This document shows, one piece after another, positions 35,134 to 44,599 of a DNA stretch of 64,000 bases. The stretch is from Sipunculus nudus (lineage: Eukaryota > Annelida > Sipuncula > Golfingiida > Sipunculidae): assembly GCA_026874595.1 (NCBI GenBank), contig JAPPUL010000068.1:1749001-1813000 (forward strand), written 5' to 3'. Every line of letters starts with the position of its first letter. The first letter of the stretch is position 1. The notes under the pieces were generated by a model. The model was not told the origin of the DNA, did no database searches, and saw only the letters and a program-made list of their open reading frames with translations. The position numbers and the translations under genes were made by a program.

Positions 35134-35239
35134 TAATAGGGAAGGGGTGTAATTGCTGCAGGAGGTGTATATAATAGATAGGTAAGAAAAGAAGGTTAGT
35201 ATAATAAGGGCATGTAAGTTTAGAAAGATATAAATTTAG

Positions 35240-35268
35240 TTGACATGGAGACTTAATATTATTAGATT
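35240..35268 (+). promoter_or_regulatory. probable sigma-70 promoter of rpmH
   Basis: TTGACA at 35240-35245, 17 bp spacer, TAGATT at 35263-35268. Perfect -35 box and ideal spacing, about 105 bp upstream of rpmH. Confidence 0.6.
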
Positions 35269-35373
35269 GTTAAATTAAGGTAAAGCTAGGAAAAGACAAG
35301 GGACTGAGGCTTTAAAATGCTTAAATTGCTTGTATAAATATTCTTAAGTTTTAATAAATAAGGGAGTAAGAAG

Positions 35374-35532
35374 TTGAAAAGGACATATCAGCCTAGTAAG
35401 CTAAAAAGGAGTCGCAAGTTTGGATTTATGAAACGAATGCAAACAAGCTCTGGTCAGGAGGTATTGCGTCGTCGAAGGCGGAAGGGTCGCAAGAAGTTAA
35501 CAGTATCAGATGAGCGACGACATAAAAAGTAA
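35374..35532 (+). CDS. rpmH: 50S ribosomal protein bL34
   Basis: 52 aa; too short for ordinary ORF calling. It reads [20 protein letters not shown], then [21 protein letters not shown], the full bL34 pattern. The start is TTG at 35374 with AGGGAG 7 nt upstream; no in-frame ATG gives the conserved KRTYQPS N-terminus. It opens the classical rpmH-rnpA-yidD-yidC-jag-mnmE cluster. dnaA, which often lies upstream, is absent here. Confidence 0.95.
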   Translation: MKRTYQPSKLKRSRKFGFMKRMQTSSGQEVLRRRRRKGRKKLTVSDERRHKK

Positions 35533-35783
35533 TGTAAGGATAGGTTAGAATGTAAGGATGGGTTAGTACGAGAAGGAGATAAGCAAACGCTATGTTGTGT
35601 TAAACGCTTAGAGAAGGAGAGGCATGGAGAGAGATGGGGAGGGATGAGGAAAGGGATGAGGAGGCATGGAAGGAGGCATGGAAGGAGGCAAAGCTTGGGA
35701 AGGTGGGAGAGGATATAGATATAAATAAAAAGTTAAAAAAAAGATTTTCAAATGAGGATGACGTATAATGCGGATGAGTTAAG

Positions 35784-36206
35784 ATGCGTGAGGAATTGGT
35801 AAGGGTATTGGGGTTAAAGCGGGGAGAAATAATTAAGCTTTATAAAGAAGGCAAGCGTGTAAGGAAGTTAGATTACTTAGGAATATATAGAAAGAGTTCT
35901 GTGAGATTTCCAAGGATAGCAGTATCGATAAGGCGTGGGCTGGGGAACGCAGTATGTAGGAATTACGAAAAGCGAGTAATAAAGGAAGTTTTAAGGGTAG
36001 ATAAGCGTCTGCTAAAAGGCTTGGATATAATGATAGTAAAGGTATCAAAAGAGACAGTTGGTTATAATGAGAAGGCAAGAGGTGTTAGAATGTTGATAAA
36101 CGAGATAAGTAGAAGGGAAAAGATAAGTAGAAGAGAAAAGCGGGAAAAGGCGGTGAATGAGGTGGTGAATGAAGAGAGAGGAGGGGTGGCAAAGGGACGA
36201 TGTTAA
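35784..36206 (+). CDS. rnpA: ribonuclease P protein component
   Basis: 140 aa. It partners the RNase P RNA in tRNA 5' processing. The RNR signature is present as RRGLGNAVCRNYEKRVIKE (about residues 50-69), with AVSIRRG before it. The tail (about 107-140) is longer than usual and was built by short tandem duplications: ISRREK twice (18-bp units at 36103-36138) and VNEVVNE. The stop overlaps yidD by 7 bp, suggesting coupled translation. The 250 bp before the gene are purine-rich with a repeated GGATGAGG/GGCATGGAAGGA theme. Confidence 0.92.
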   Translation: MREELVRVLGLKRGEIIKLYKEGKRVRKLDYLGIYRKSSVRFPRIAVSIRRGLGNAVCRNYEKRVIKEVLRVDKRLLKGLDIMIVKVSKETVGYNEKARGVRMLINEISRREKISRREKREKAVNEVVNEERGGVAKGRC

Positions 36207-36412
36207 GGAGTGTAGTAGTAATCCTAATAAAGGGCTATCAAAAGTATATATCCCCGATGCTGCCACCATCATGTCGATTTTATCCTACCTGTTCAGAATA
36301 TGCAAGGCAAGCGTTTGAAAAGTATAGCTTCATAAAGGCCTTGTACCTTACCTTAAAGCGGTTATTAAAGTGTCATCCATATCATCCGGGTGGTTATGAT
36401 CTTTTGAAGTAG
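36200..36412 (+). CDS. yidD: membrane protein insertion efficiency factor YidD
   Basis: 70 aa with the invariant core YQKYISPMLPPSCRFYPTCSEYA and KRLLKCHPYHPGGYD. YidD is a small membrane-associated protein that assists YidC. It starts inside the last codons of rnpA and is followed by yidC after 162 bp. Confidence 0.95.
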   Translation: MLRSVVVILIKGYQKYISPMLPPSCRFYPTCSEYARQAFEKYSFIKALYLTLKRLLKCHPYHPGGYDLLK

Positions 36413-36574
36413 CTTATAAAAGGGACAATAATTATTTAAAGTATTAAAAGTAAGGTAAAAAGGATATAGATTTATATGAGCTTAAAGCTGTATAGAAGAT
36501 GTGTATAGGAACTGTGAAGAGATAGAAAGACTTAACAGAAAGAGAGATAGAAAGTAGGAGAGACAAAAGAACAT

Positions 36575-38692
36575 ATGGATAGAAATACAATACTAGCAAT
36601 ATTACTATCGTTTATATTTGTATTTGTAGTATTAACAGTCTTTGGCCCCAAAGCGCCAAAAGAGTCAGATACGAGAGAGGGGCCAAGTGATGTAAATAAA
36701 TCAGAAAAGCTAGAAAGATCTAAAAAAGAATCTAAAGAAGAATTAGAAGGTAAAAAGAGAGTGAAGTTAGAAGGGGAAGAGGACAAAGCAGTAGATAAAG
36801 AAGAGAAAGATAAAGAAGAGAAGCTGAGTGGTTTAAGCAAGGAAGAGAGTTATCTTAAAGATTATGTTGGAAAGATGGTGATTCCCTCCAAAGAGAATAA
36901 TCTAGCTGAGGTAGGGCTTTCAAATGTAAAGGATTTTTTGATAGAGAACGAAGTATACAAGATACAATTTACGAGTTTAGATGGGGCTTTAAGGAGTGTA
37001 AAACTAAAGAACTATAAAGACAACGGTGGCAAATTAATAGAGACAGTATTTGATGTAAGAGAAGAAGAAGTGCTGCCATTCGCAACAAGCTTCGTAGGAG
37101 CAAGAGGCTTAAATGCTAAATTAAAATCGGTGTATGATTATGGTATATATAGTTACAAAGCAGAAGGGAAGAAGCTGTCGATACAAGATAAGGGGACGTT
37201 AAATGATTACACAAAATATTTTGATGTGGTAAAGAGTAATTTAGGGCGGGTGTTGCTTGAAAGAGAGAGCAAAGGTAGGAATTATCAGATAGTGTTATTT
37301 GCGTCAAAATATAATGTTGTTGAGGCTAAAGGAGGAGAAGGAATAAGCTCTCGTGATATAGAGATAATAAAGACATATATAATATCAGATAGAGATTATG
37401 TATTAGGCCTAGATTTTCGAGTAATAAACTTATCAAATGAGGCTATAGTAGTAGGTAACAATGAGTCTAAGGAGAAGAATGCAAGTATCAGAGTGCATTG
37501 GGGAGAGAGCCTTGGCCCTTATTATAGTGAAGAGAAGAAATCAAGCTATGACCTTCAAATCCAGAGTGCCTATTTAAAAGAATACGATGATTTTAGTACA
37601 GAAGAAGAGATAGTAGAAAAGGGTCTTGAAGGTTTTAGGAATTTCAAATGGGTGAGTCTTGACAGTAGATACCTGATGGTTAGTATAATCCCGGAGTGGA
37701 GCATAAAAGAGCGAGCGGGTGGTGAGAAAGCTATGCGCTGGGATAAAGGCTCCTATTTTGGAGAGATATATAATGGAGAATTCAAGAAGAGTACAAGTTT
37801 TCTATTTTGGGAAAGCGATGTAAAGGAAAAAGAGAACAAAGAGGTTATAGGGGTTGGATTTGAGAAGATATATTTGGAGGGGGGTGGATATAAAGATCAT
37901 CATCTAAAAGTATTTGTAGGACCTAAGACACGCTCCTTACTAACGGCAGAAGAGTATGAAAAGTATGATTTAATAAAGGTCCGAGATAGGAGTTGGGTAC
38001 CCTTTATAAAGCCATTGGAATGGGGAATAGAGTGGTTTTTGTTTAGTTCGTATAAATATGTGGTAAGTAATTTTGGGGTATCGATAGTGCTTTTAACTAT
38101 AGTACTAAAGATATTGTTGCATCCGCTTACAAAGAAGAGTCTAACAGCAACACAAAAGATGTCGCAACTGCAGCCGAAATTAAAAGAACTTGAGAAGAAA
38201 CATAAGAATGACAAACAAAAACAACAAAAGGAGCTTATGGCATTATACAAAAAAGAAGGTATAAATCCGTTAGGAGGCTGTTTACCGATGTTGTTGCAGC
38301 TGCCGGTATTTTTTGCATTATGGAGCGTGGTACCGCACCTACTTGAGTTAAAGAACAGTAAATTTTTATGGATAAACGACTTATCGTCTTCGGACACAGT
38401 AGCGAATATACCTTTGCTACTAACAAATGATTTAAATATACTGCCAATAATAATGACTCTGACGTCGGTGGTGCAGATGAAATTCATGCCACAATCGGCG
38501 CCAGGGATGGGGATGGGAGGTGATTCAAAGGGGCAGACAGCAAAGATGATGCAATATATGATGCCGGTCTTGTTCTTATTTATATTTTGGTCAATGCCCT
38601 CTGGGCTGGTATTGTACTGGACGGTACAAAACTTATTACAAATAGGGCAACAATTGTATACGAATATGAGAGCGAAGGCAAAGAGCAGCTAA
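36575..38692 (+). CDS. yidC: membrane protein insertase YidC
   Basis: 705 aa. N-terminal membrane segment (residues about 5-23), then a highly charged Lys/Glu linker (about 28-90), a periplasmic beta domain (about 105-440), and the conserved insertase region from about 470: WGIEWFLFSSYKYVV, LKILLHPLTKKSLTATQKM, NPLGGCLPMLLQLPVFFALW and the final MPSGLVLYWTVQNLLQIGQQ. The large periplasmic domain is the diderm type. It is somewhat longer than the usual 540-650 aa because of the charged linker. Confidence 0.95.
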   Translation: MDRNTILAILLSFIFVFVVLTVFGPKAPKESDTREGPSDVNKSEKLERSKKESKEELEGKKRVKLEGEEDKAVDKEEKDKEEKLSGLSKEESYLKDYVGKMVIPSKENNLAEVGLSNVKDFLIENEVYKIQFTSLDGALRSVKLKNYKDNGGKLIETVFDVREEEVLPFATSFVGARGLNAKLKSVYDYGIYSYKAEGKKLSIQDKGTLNDYTKYFDVVKSNLGRVLLERESKGRNYQIVLFASKYNVVEAKGGEGISSRDIEIIKTYIISDRDYVLGLDFRVINLSNEAIVVGNNESKEKNASIRVHWGESLGPYYSEEKKSSYDLQIQSAYLKEYDDFSTEEEIVEKGLEGFRNFKWVSLDSRYLMVSIIPEWSIKERAGGEKAMRWDKGSYFGEIYNGEFKKSTSFLFWESDVKEKENKEVIGVGFEKIYLEGGGYKDHHLKVFVGPKTRSLLTAEEYEKYDLIKVRDRSWVPFIKPLEWGIEWFLFSSYKYVVSNFGVSIVLLTIVLKILLHPLTKKSLTATQKMSQLQPKLKELEKKHKNDKQKQQKELMALYKKEGINPLGGCLPMLLQLPVFFALWSVVPHLLELKNSKFLWINDLSSSDTVANIPLLLTNDLNILPIIMTLTSVVQMKFMPQSAPGMGMGGDSKGQTAKMMQYMMPVLFLFIFWSMPSGLVLYWTVQNLLQIGQQLYTNMRAKAKSS

Positions 38693-38820
38693 GGGTAGAT
38701 AAAGGGTATGTTTATGGATGGTGGAATTAAAAGGATACGCTACTAAAGAGGTTTTAGAGGGAAAGTTAGAGGGGAAGGATGTTATACTAAATTAATTAAA
38801 GAAAAGGCTTAGGAGGGAAT

Positions 38821-39480
38821 ATGCTAGTAAAAGAATTTGAAGGAAAAACAAAGGAGGAGGCGGTTAATTTGGCACTTGAGACACTTAATTTAACAAAAGA
38901 CCAGCTAAAGGTAGAATTAATAGAACAGGGGAAGGTAGGTTTTTTTGGATTTAAGAAAGAGAAGCTTGTAAAAGTAAAAGTATTTTATGAGGAACAAAAG
39001 TATAGTAAAGAGGCAAATAAAGTAAAGCGATATTTAGAAGACTTATTTAAACATATGGGCATAGAAGTAGAAATAGAAGTGAAAGACGAGACAGAAGAAA
39101 TGCTATTTATAGATATATCAAGCAAGGAATCTGGCCTTATAATAGGTAAGCAAGGAAATAATCTTGAAGCGATACAACTTCTAGTAAATATGGTTTTCAA
39201 TAAAGAGAGACATAGTGTTAAAAAGGAAGGAAAGGAGAAAGGGAAGAAAATCTTTTTAGATGTAGAAGGTTACTGCGGGCGTAGGGAACTAAGTATAAAG
39301 AACCTGGCGTTAAAGACGGCAGAATATGTCAAAGCAAATAAACAGAGTAAGATACTGCCCCCAATGAGTCCATTTGCTCGTCGTGTAATACATTTGGTAT
39401 TACAAGATATGAAAGGGATAGGAACAAGGAGCGAAGGAGAGGGTCCATTTAAGAAAGTGAAGGTATTCTTGACAAAGTGA
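38821..39480 (+). CDS. jag: RNA-binding protein Jag/KhpB
   Basis: 219 aa with three parts: the Jag N-terminal domain (VKEFEGKTKEEAVNLALETL, residues about 2-50), a KH domain with the GxxG loop in IIGKQGNNLEAIQLLVN (about 100-118), and an R3H domain ending PPMSPFARRVIHLVLQD (about 180-197). It binds RNA and affects cell division or small-RNA function in other bacteria. Good GGAGGG ribosome site. It ends with TGA, showing that TGA is a stop in this genome. Confidence 0.93.
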   Translation: MLVKEFEGKTKEEAVNLALETLNLTKDQLKVELIEQGKVGFFGFKKEKLVKVKVFYEEQKYSKEANKVKRYLEDLFKHMGIEVEIEVKDETEEMLFIDISSKESGLIIGKQGNNLEAIQLLVNMVFNKERHSVKKEGKEKGKKIFLDVEGYCGRRELSIKNLALKTAEYVKANKQSKILPPMSPFARRVIHLVLQDMKGIGTRSEGEGPFKKVKVFLTK

Positions 39481-39517
39481 GTCAGGGCTAAATAAAGAGG
39501 GTCAGGGCTAAATAAGG
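39481..39517. repeat. tandem duplication of about 20 bp between jag and mnmE
   Basis: GTCAGGGCTAAATAA occurs twice with period 20 bp (39481 and 39501). The second copy runs into the mnmE start. Confidence 0.9.
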
Positions 39518-40929
39518 TGGAAAAGGAAACAGATACAATAGTATCGCAGGCAACAGCAGCGGGTGTTGGAGCAGTAGGCATAGTACGGATATCAGGTATA
39601 GAAGCAAAAAAGGTACTTGAGGATCTTTATATTGGGATTAGTGGGGAGGTGGTGGGCTGTCTGCGTTCACGTTATATGTATCATGGCAAGATAATAAGCA
39701 TGAGAGAAGGGAATGTATTAGATGAGGTATTGGTGGTATATATGGGAGGCCCGAAGTCGTTTACAGGAGAGGATGTAGTTGAGATACATTGTCATGGAGG
39801 AGAGCTTGTCCCAAATAAGATAATGGAAGAGATACTTAATCTAGGGTATGTAAGGTTAGCGAATAGGGGAGAATTCACAAGGCGAGCATATCTAAATGGA
39901 AAAGTTGATTTACTCCAAGCAGAAGCGATAGACGAGATAATAAAAGCCCGCAATGGAAAGCTACTGGAGAGTGCGCAGGGGTTATTAAAGAAGGAGTTAT
40001 CAGATAAGATAAAAGGGTATAGAAGGGTGTTGTTGGATGTACTTAGTGGAATCGAAGCATATATAGACTATCCAGAGGAGGAGCTTGAGGGTCCATTTGG
40101 AACAAAGATAAAAAAGTTATTAAGCGAGATAATATATGATATAGAAAAGGTGCTAAAAGATAGTAAAGAGGGGGAGAGGTTGCGTTCTGGGGTTAGGGTG
40201 GTATTGGTGGGCAAGCCAAACGTGGGCAAGTCGTCTTTATTTAACTATCTTTTAAGGAAGAGTCGGTCAATAGTTTCAAGTAGTCCTGGCACGACACGAG
40301 ATTATATAGATGCAAGGGTGATGCTTGGGGGTGAGTTGGAGGTGGAGCTTGTGGATACGGCGGGAGTAAGGGAGGATGCAGAAGATGTAATAGAAGGAGA
40401 GGGTATAAAGTTCTCTTATGCAAAGATGGGGGAGACCGATTATGTTTTATGGTTATTGGATAGTAGTGAGAGTTATAGTAAAGATGACGATGTAATAAAG
40501 CAAGAACTAGAACGGCTTGGGGTAGGGAAGGAAAATGTAATCTTGGTAAAAAACAAGATAGACTTAGTAAAAGGTGGCATGGATGATGGTATATTAAAAG
40601 GGTTTAATACTTTTTCGGTATCAGTTTTGGAGGGGTATGGGTTAAAAGAGTTTGAATTGGGTCTTAAGGATCTGATACTAGGTGGTAAGGAAGGAGTTGA
40701 ACAAAATCGGAGTAAAATATATTGTAATATACGGCAATCAAGTTTGTTAAGAGTCTGCTGTGCTGGTATAAAAGAAGTCGAGAAGCTGCTTTCTAATGGG
40801 GCAGGGTATGAGTTTATCTCTCTTGAACTTATGGGTGCCTTATCTAGTTTAGATGAGCTTGTAGGGGAGCATACGACATCCGACAGGGTAATAGATAATA
40901 TATTCGATAAATTCTGTGTAGGCAAGTAG
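39517..40929 (+). CDS. mnmE: tRNA modification GTPase MnmE
   Basis: 470 aa, the usual length. It acts with MnmG to modify the wobble uridine of certain tRNAs. The N-terminal formyl-THF-binding domain begins DTIVSQATAAGVGAVGIVRISG. The GTPase domain inside has GKPNVGKSSLFN (P-loop, about residue 228-239), DTAG and NKID. The C-terminus ends FCVGK, the conserved Cys of the CxGK motif. It starts at GTG 39517; 17 bp separate it from the next gene. Confidence 0.95.
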   Translation: MEKETDTIVSQATAAGVGAVGIVRISGIEAKKVLEDLYIGISGEVVGCLRSRYMYHGKIISMREGNVLDEVLVVYMGGPKSFTGEDVVEIHCHGGELVPNKIMEEILNLGYVRLANRGEFTRRAYLNGKVDLLQAEAIDEIIKARNGKLLESAQGLLKKELSDKIKGYRRVLLDVLSGIEAYIDYPEEELEGPFGTKIKKLLSEIIYDIEKVLKDSKEGERLRSGVRVVLVGKPNVGKSSLFNYLLRKSRSIVSSSPGTTRDYIDARVMLGGELEVELVDTAGVREDAEDVIEGEGIKFSYAKMGETDYVLWLLDSSESYSKDDDVIKQELERLGVGKENVILVKNKIDLVKGGMDDGILKGFNTFSVSVLEGYGLKEFELGLKDLILGGKEGVEQNRSKIYCNIRQSSLLRVCCAGIKEVEKLLSNGAGYEFISLELMGALSSLDELVGEHTTSDRVIDNIFDKFCVGK

Positions 40930-40945
40930 CTGGAGCAAAAGCAAG

Positions 40946-42346
40946 GTGAGAAACAATGTACTGATAATAGGAGCCGGGGAAAGTGGTAAGATAGTAGGTG
41001 CAGACATAATAAGTAACACAAAATACAACTTGATAGGGTATTTAGACGATGCATTGGATAAACAGGGGAAAGAAATAAATAGACGTCCAATACACGGGAC
41101 AACACAAAAGCTTCCTGATATAATATATAAAAAAGAAATAGATTATGTAATAATATCAATACCGCATGCAACAGGGGCAACAGTCTATAAGATATTAAAT
41201 AAGCTATTGGAGTGCGATATACGAATAAATATAGTACCGGGCTACTATCATTTTCTAGATAAGGATACAAAGATAAGGTATCCGCTTAGTGAGATAGAGC
41301 TTGGTGATATATTTAAAGAATCGCGTCTTACATTAAAATTAAAAGACATAGTAAAAACAATAAGCGGCAAACGGGTTTTGGTAACAGGTGCAGGAGGCAG
41401 TATAGGTAAAGAGCTTAGTATATTGCTAGGCAGTTTAAATCCGAGAGAGTTAATATTGCTTGGTCGTGGAGAGAATAGTATATATAGCACCTATAAAGAG
41501 ATAGAGCAACATTATAAAAGTCTAAAGATAAGCTATAGGATAGTAAACATAGTAGACAATAAGCTATTGGAAGAAGTGTTTGTAAAAGATAAACCGGATG
41601 TAATATTCCACGCGGCAGCGCATAAACATGTTAATCTGATGGAAAGTCACATAAAGGAAGCGATACATAATAACATAAGCGGAACATTAAACTTGCTAAA
41701 GCTCAGTGAGAGTTATGGGGTTAGGAGATTTGTATTAGTATCAACAGACAAAGCAGTACGGCCAAGTAATGTGATGGGAGCAACAAAGCGCGTCGTAGAA
41801 CTTTTGATGTTATATTACGCAGGGAATGGAGGAGGGACTAAATATTGTGCAGTACGTTTTGGAAATGTACTTGGTAGTCGAGGTAGTGTGGTGCCCTTAT
41901 TTAAGAAACAAATAGAGCTTGGAGGCCCAATAACGGTTACAGATAAAAGGGCAAGTCGTTATTTCATGAGCATATCAGAGGCTTCCCAGCTTGTGATTCA
42001 AGCATGTTCAATGAGTGTAGGAGGTGAGATATTTGTATTAAACATGGGAAAACCTGTCTTAATATACGATCTTGCAAGGCTTTTAATTAAGATATACAAA
42101 CCAAACTTATATAAAGATATAAAGATAGAGTATACGGGATTAAAAGCTGGAGAGAAGCTGCATGAAAAGATGTGGGACCCTGATAATGAGCGGGAGGAAT
42201 TATCTAGGCATAAGGATATATATGTTCTTGAGAGGCGGGAAGTTGGAGTTAGTTTTTTAAAAGGTCTTGAAAAGCTATTAGCAAGACTTTATACAAGCGA
42301 TACAAAATCTCTTAAGGAAATGCTTTTCAAGCTTACTTCTTATTAG
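40946..42346 (+). CDS. CapD-type nucleotide-sugar 4,6-dehydratase/epimerase
   Basis: 466 aa, GTG start at 40946. The N-terminal domain (residues 1-120) is a CoA-binding-like Rossmann fold (VLIIGAGESGKIVGADI); the second is the extended-SDR domain with VLVTGAGGSIGKEL (about 143-156), FHAAAHKHVNLME, VLVSTDKAV and NVMGATKRVVE. These match CapD, WbpM and PglF. It lacks the four membrane helices that precede these domains in PglF/WbpM, so it is a soluble form. The product would be a UDP-4-keto-6-deoxy sugar for surface glycan. It lies 16 bp after mnmE. Confidence 0.85.
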   Translation: MRNNVLIIGAGESGKIVGADIISNTKYNLIGYLDDALDKQGKEINRRPIHGTTQKLPDIIYKKEIDYVIISIPHATGATVYKILNKLLECDIRINIVPGYYHFLDKDTKIRYPLSEIELGDIFKESRLTLKLKDIVKTISGKRVLVTGAGGSIGKELSILLGSLNPRELILLGRGENSIYSTYKEIEQHYKSLKISYRIVNIVDNKLLEEVFVKDKPDVIFHAAAHKHVNLMESHIKEAIHNNISGTLNLLKLSESYGVRRFVLVSTDKAVRPSNVMGATKRVVELLMLYYAGNGGGTKYCAVRFGNVLGSRGSVVPLFKKQIELGGPITVTDKRASRYFMSISEASQLVIQACSMSVGGEIFVLNMGKPVLIYDLARLLIKIYKPNLYKDIKIEYTGLKAGEKLHEKMWDPDNEREELSRHKDIYVLERREVGVSFLKGLEKLLARLYTSDTKSLKEMLFKLTSY

Positions 42347-42402
42347 TTATTAAAGGTTTCGTTTTACTGTTATATAGGGGATTAGAGAGCTTATGGATAG
42401 AC

Positions 42403-43455
42403 TTATAGTAATTTGATGTAATGAATTAGTTTTTGTATCTGCGCATCATTTCCTATCGAAATCCTTATATAGTTTTGAATCTGGTCAAAATATCTAACTA
42501 GGATATTATGTTCTTTAAGGAAATTGAAAATGCGTTTGGCATGAATATCTTTATGAGAACAAAAGATAAAGTTAGCCTGCGATGGTATAATTTGAAAGCC
42601 AAGTGTTTCCAAAGAGTTTACAAGGGAGTTTTTAGTATTTACTATTTTGGCTACATTGTCTTTCATATAATCGTAATCTTGCATAGCCACAGAACCTATA
42701 AGTTGAGTTAGGGAACTAACATTGTAACTATCCTTAAGCCGCATAAGCCCTTGAATTAAATCTGGGGCAGCAAAAGCATATCCAAGTCTAATTGATGCAA
42801 GAGAAAAAGCTTTAGAAAAAGTTCTAACGACAATAATGTTATTATGCTTATTGATTAGATTTAGAGAGGAAGCCAAATGGTTATTGGCAAAGTCGATATA
42901 AGCCTCATCGATAATGATTAAACCTTTATAATTAGTTGCAAGACTGTCTATGTCGTTTAGTTTGTGTAGACGTCCTGTTGGAGAGTTTGGATTTGAGATA
43001 AATATCATTTTGGAGTTAGAATTAATTAGTTCGTCAAAGTGTATATCGAGCTTCTTATGTTGCTTGGTATAAGAATACCTAACGCCATAACCTTGAGCCA
43101 ATACTTCATAAAGGAAATAGTTTGGGAAAGGAATAAGTATATGCTCATCTTCTGCAATAAAAGCCTTAATGATAAGGTTTAATATTTCATCAGAGCCATT
43201 TCCACAGAAGATAGACTCAGTAGGGATGGAATAGTGTTTTGAGATAATCTTTTTTAGTTTAGTACAGTTGGGGTCAGGATATAAGGCCATATTCTCGTTT
43301 TGTATATATTGTAAGACAGCGGTTTTTATTTTAGGAGAAGGAGGGTAAGGATTTTCGTTAGTATTTAGTTTAATAATGTTGGTATTGGAAGAGGGTTGTT
43401 CACCAGGCACATAGGGTTTTAAGTTTAATAAGTTAGAAGACCAGAATTTATTCAT
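42403..43455 (-). CDS. hisC: histidinol-phosphate aminotransferase
   Basis: 350 aa aspartate-aminotransferase-fold class (subgroup I-beta). PLP-lysine K215 lies in RTFSKAFSLASIRLGYA. Also visible are LNTNENPYPPS, GNGSDEIL, NPNSPTGR and DEAYIDF. It converts imidazole-acetol phosphate to histidinol phosphate in histidine synthesis. It overlaps no gene; mqnD lies 15 bp upstream on the same strand, so the pair is an operon. Being on the opposite strand to its neighbours it has pyrimidine-rich + strand sequence. A role in other amino-acid transamination cannot be excluded. Confidence 0.9.
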   Translation of the reverse strand: MNKFWSSNLLNLKPYVPGEQPSSNTNIIKLNTNENPYPPSPKIKTAVLQYIQNENMALYPDPNCTKLKKIISKHYSIPTESIFCGNGSDEILNLIIKAFIAEDEHILIPFPNYFLYEVLAQGYGVRYSYTKQHKKLDIHFDELINSNSKMIFISNPNSPTGRLHKLNDIDSLATNYKGLIIIDEAYIDFANNHLASSLNLINKHNNIIVVRTFSKAFSLASIRLGYAFAAPDLIQGLMRLKDSYNVSSLTQLIGSVAMQDYDYMKDNVAKIVNTKNSLVNSLETLGFQIIPSQANFIFCSHKDIHAKRIFNFLKEHNILVRYFDQIQNYIRISIGNDAQIQKLIHYIKLL

Positions 43456-43470
43456 GCACTTTAAATTATT

Positions 43471-44313
43471 TTAGTAAAAGTCAATATTATCTATCTTGGT
43501 TTTGATGATACCATTTAGAAAGCCAAGCTCTAAAAATTTAGAAACAGCATTTTTGCCATCCTGTCCAAAGTCCTTAGTATAGTCATTTACATACATGCCA
43601 ACAAATTTATCAGCAAGCGAGTAAGACATATCTCCCGCATACTTCATAGCATACTTCATGGCGTCAGTTCTGTTTTCTAAGGAGTAAATGATGCTATTTT
43701 TTAGGATATTGGAAATAAGCTTTATGTCTTTGATATCGATTGAACGTTTAATGACATTAGCGCCAAGAGGAAGAGGAAGGTTAAATTTATTAAACCACCA
43801 TTTGCCAAGGTCCAAAACAAGCGAGAGCCCGATGTTATGATAAAGCAGTTGCCCTTCATGAATAATTATGCCAAAGTCAATAGTCTCATCTTCTTTTATT
43901 GCATCAATAATTTTATCAAAAGGTAAAAACACAGCTTCAAAGTTGCTCTCAAAGAGCCTCATAGCAAGGTAAGCACTAGTCAATTTCCCAGGCACAGCAA
44001 CTTTTGAGTTTTTGATGTCTTTTATGCCTAAGGAATTCTTTTTGGAGACCAAAATAGGCCCATAGTTATATCCCATGCTAGCCCCCGAAGATAGGAAAGC
44101 ATAATTTTGTTGTAAAGCAGGATAAGCATGAATAGAGATAGCACTAACATCGAGCTTAGAATTTAGAGCTTTTTGATTTAGAGATTCAATACTTTCAATA
44201 ACATGAATAAAATTAAAATGGTGAAGGTCTATTTTGGACTTAGCGATGGGATAAAACATAAAAGCGTCATCAGAGTCGGGGCTATGCCCGATTGTGATAT
44301 TAGTTTTTCTCAT
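43471..44313 (-). CDS. mqnD: 1,4-dihydroxy-6-naphthoate synthase (futalosine pathway)
   Basis: 280 aa, periplasmic-binding-protein fold. The signature GHSPDSDDAFMFYPIA at the start and VSAISIHAYPAL, GYNYGPILVSKK and VAVPGKLTSAYLAM define MqnD. It acts in the futalosine route to menaquinone, producing 1,4-dihydroxy-6-naphthoate. Menaquinone would serve as electron donor pool for nitrate respiration by Nap. First gene of a two-gene unit with hisC. It contains a small duplication KYAMKYAGD. Confidence 0.93.
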   Translation of the reverse strand: MRKTNITIGHSPDSDDAFMFYPIAKSKIDLHHFNFIHVIESIESLNQKALNSKLDVSAISIHAYPALQQNYAFLSSGASMGYNYGPILVSKKNSLGIKDIKNSKVAVPGKLTSAYLAMRLFESNFEAVFLPFDKIIDAIKEDETIDFGIIIHEGQLLYHNIGLSLVLDLGKWWFNKFNLPLPLGANVIKRSIDIKDIKLISNILKNSIIYSLENRTDAMKYAMKYAGDMSYSLADKFVGMYVNDYTKDFGQDGKNAVSKFLELGFLNGIIKTKIDNIDFY

Positions 44314-44599
44314 AAGTTTCCTATTAAGTTTCCAAGTATTAGGTATTAATTATTTTAAAAAGGTCTCTATTGATAAACGGACAGGAGACTCTATACAAGA
44401 TATAAGATAATGAAAATAACAAAGTGGAACTATTATTTTAAAATTAAGAAAAGATTCTCTTAAAAAGAGCGAGTATAAAAGAGCGAGTAGAGTAAAAATT
44501 TATTATACTGTTTTGTTTAAAGTATAGAAAAGATATAGTTTTGTTTATAAAGTAGTATTATAAGTTTAATAAGAAGGAATAAGATAAAGGGGATAAATA

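Noticed and set aside
36532-36840. Ser/Leu-rich minus-strand open frame at the yidC start
   Set aside because: Complement of the Lys/Glu-rich linker of YidC; low complexity explains the open frame.
37900-38487. 195-aa minus-strand open frame inside yidC
   Set aside because: Overlaps the conserved insertase domain; a shadow frame.
40473-41270. 265-aa minus-strand open frame opposite mnmE and capD
   Set aside because: Shadow of two clearly conserved genes; Leu/Ser/Pro-rich composition is what a purine-rich coding strand gives on its complement.
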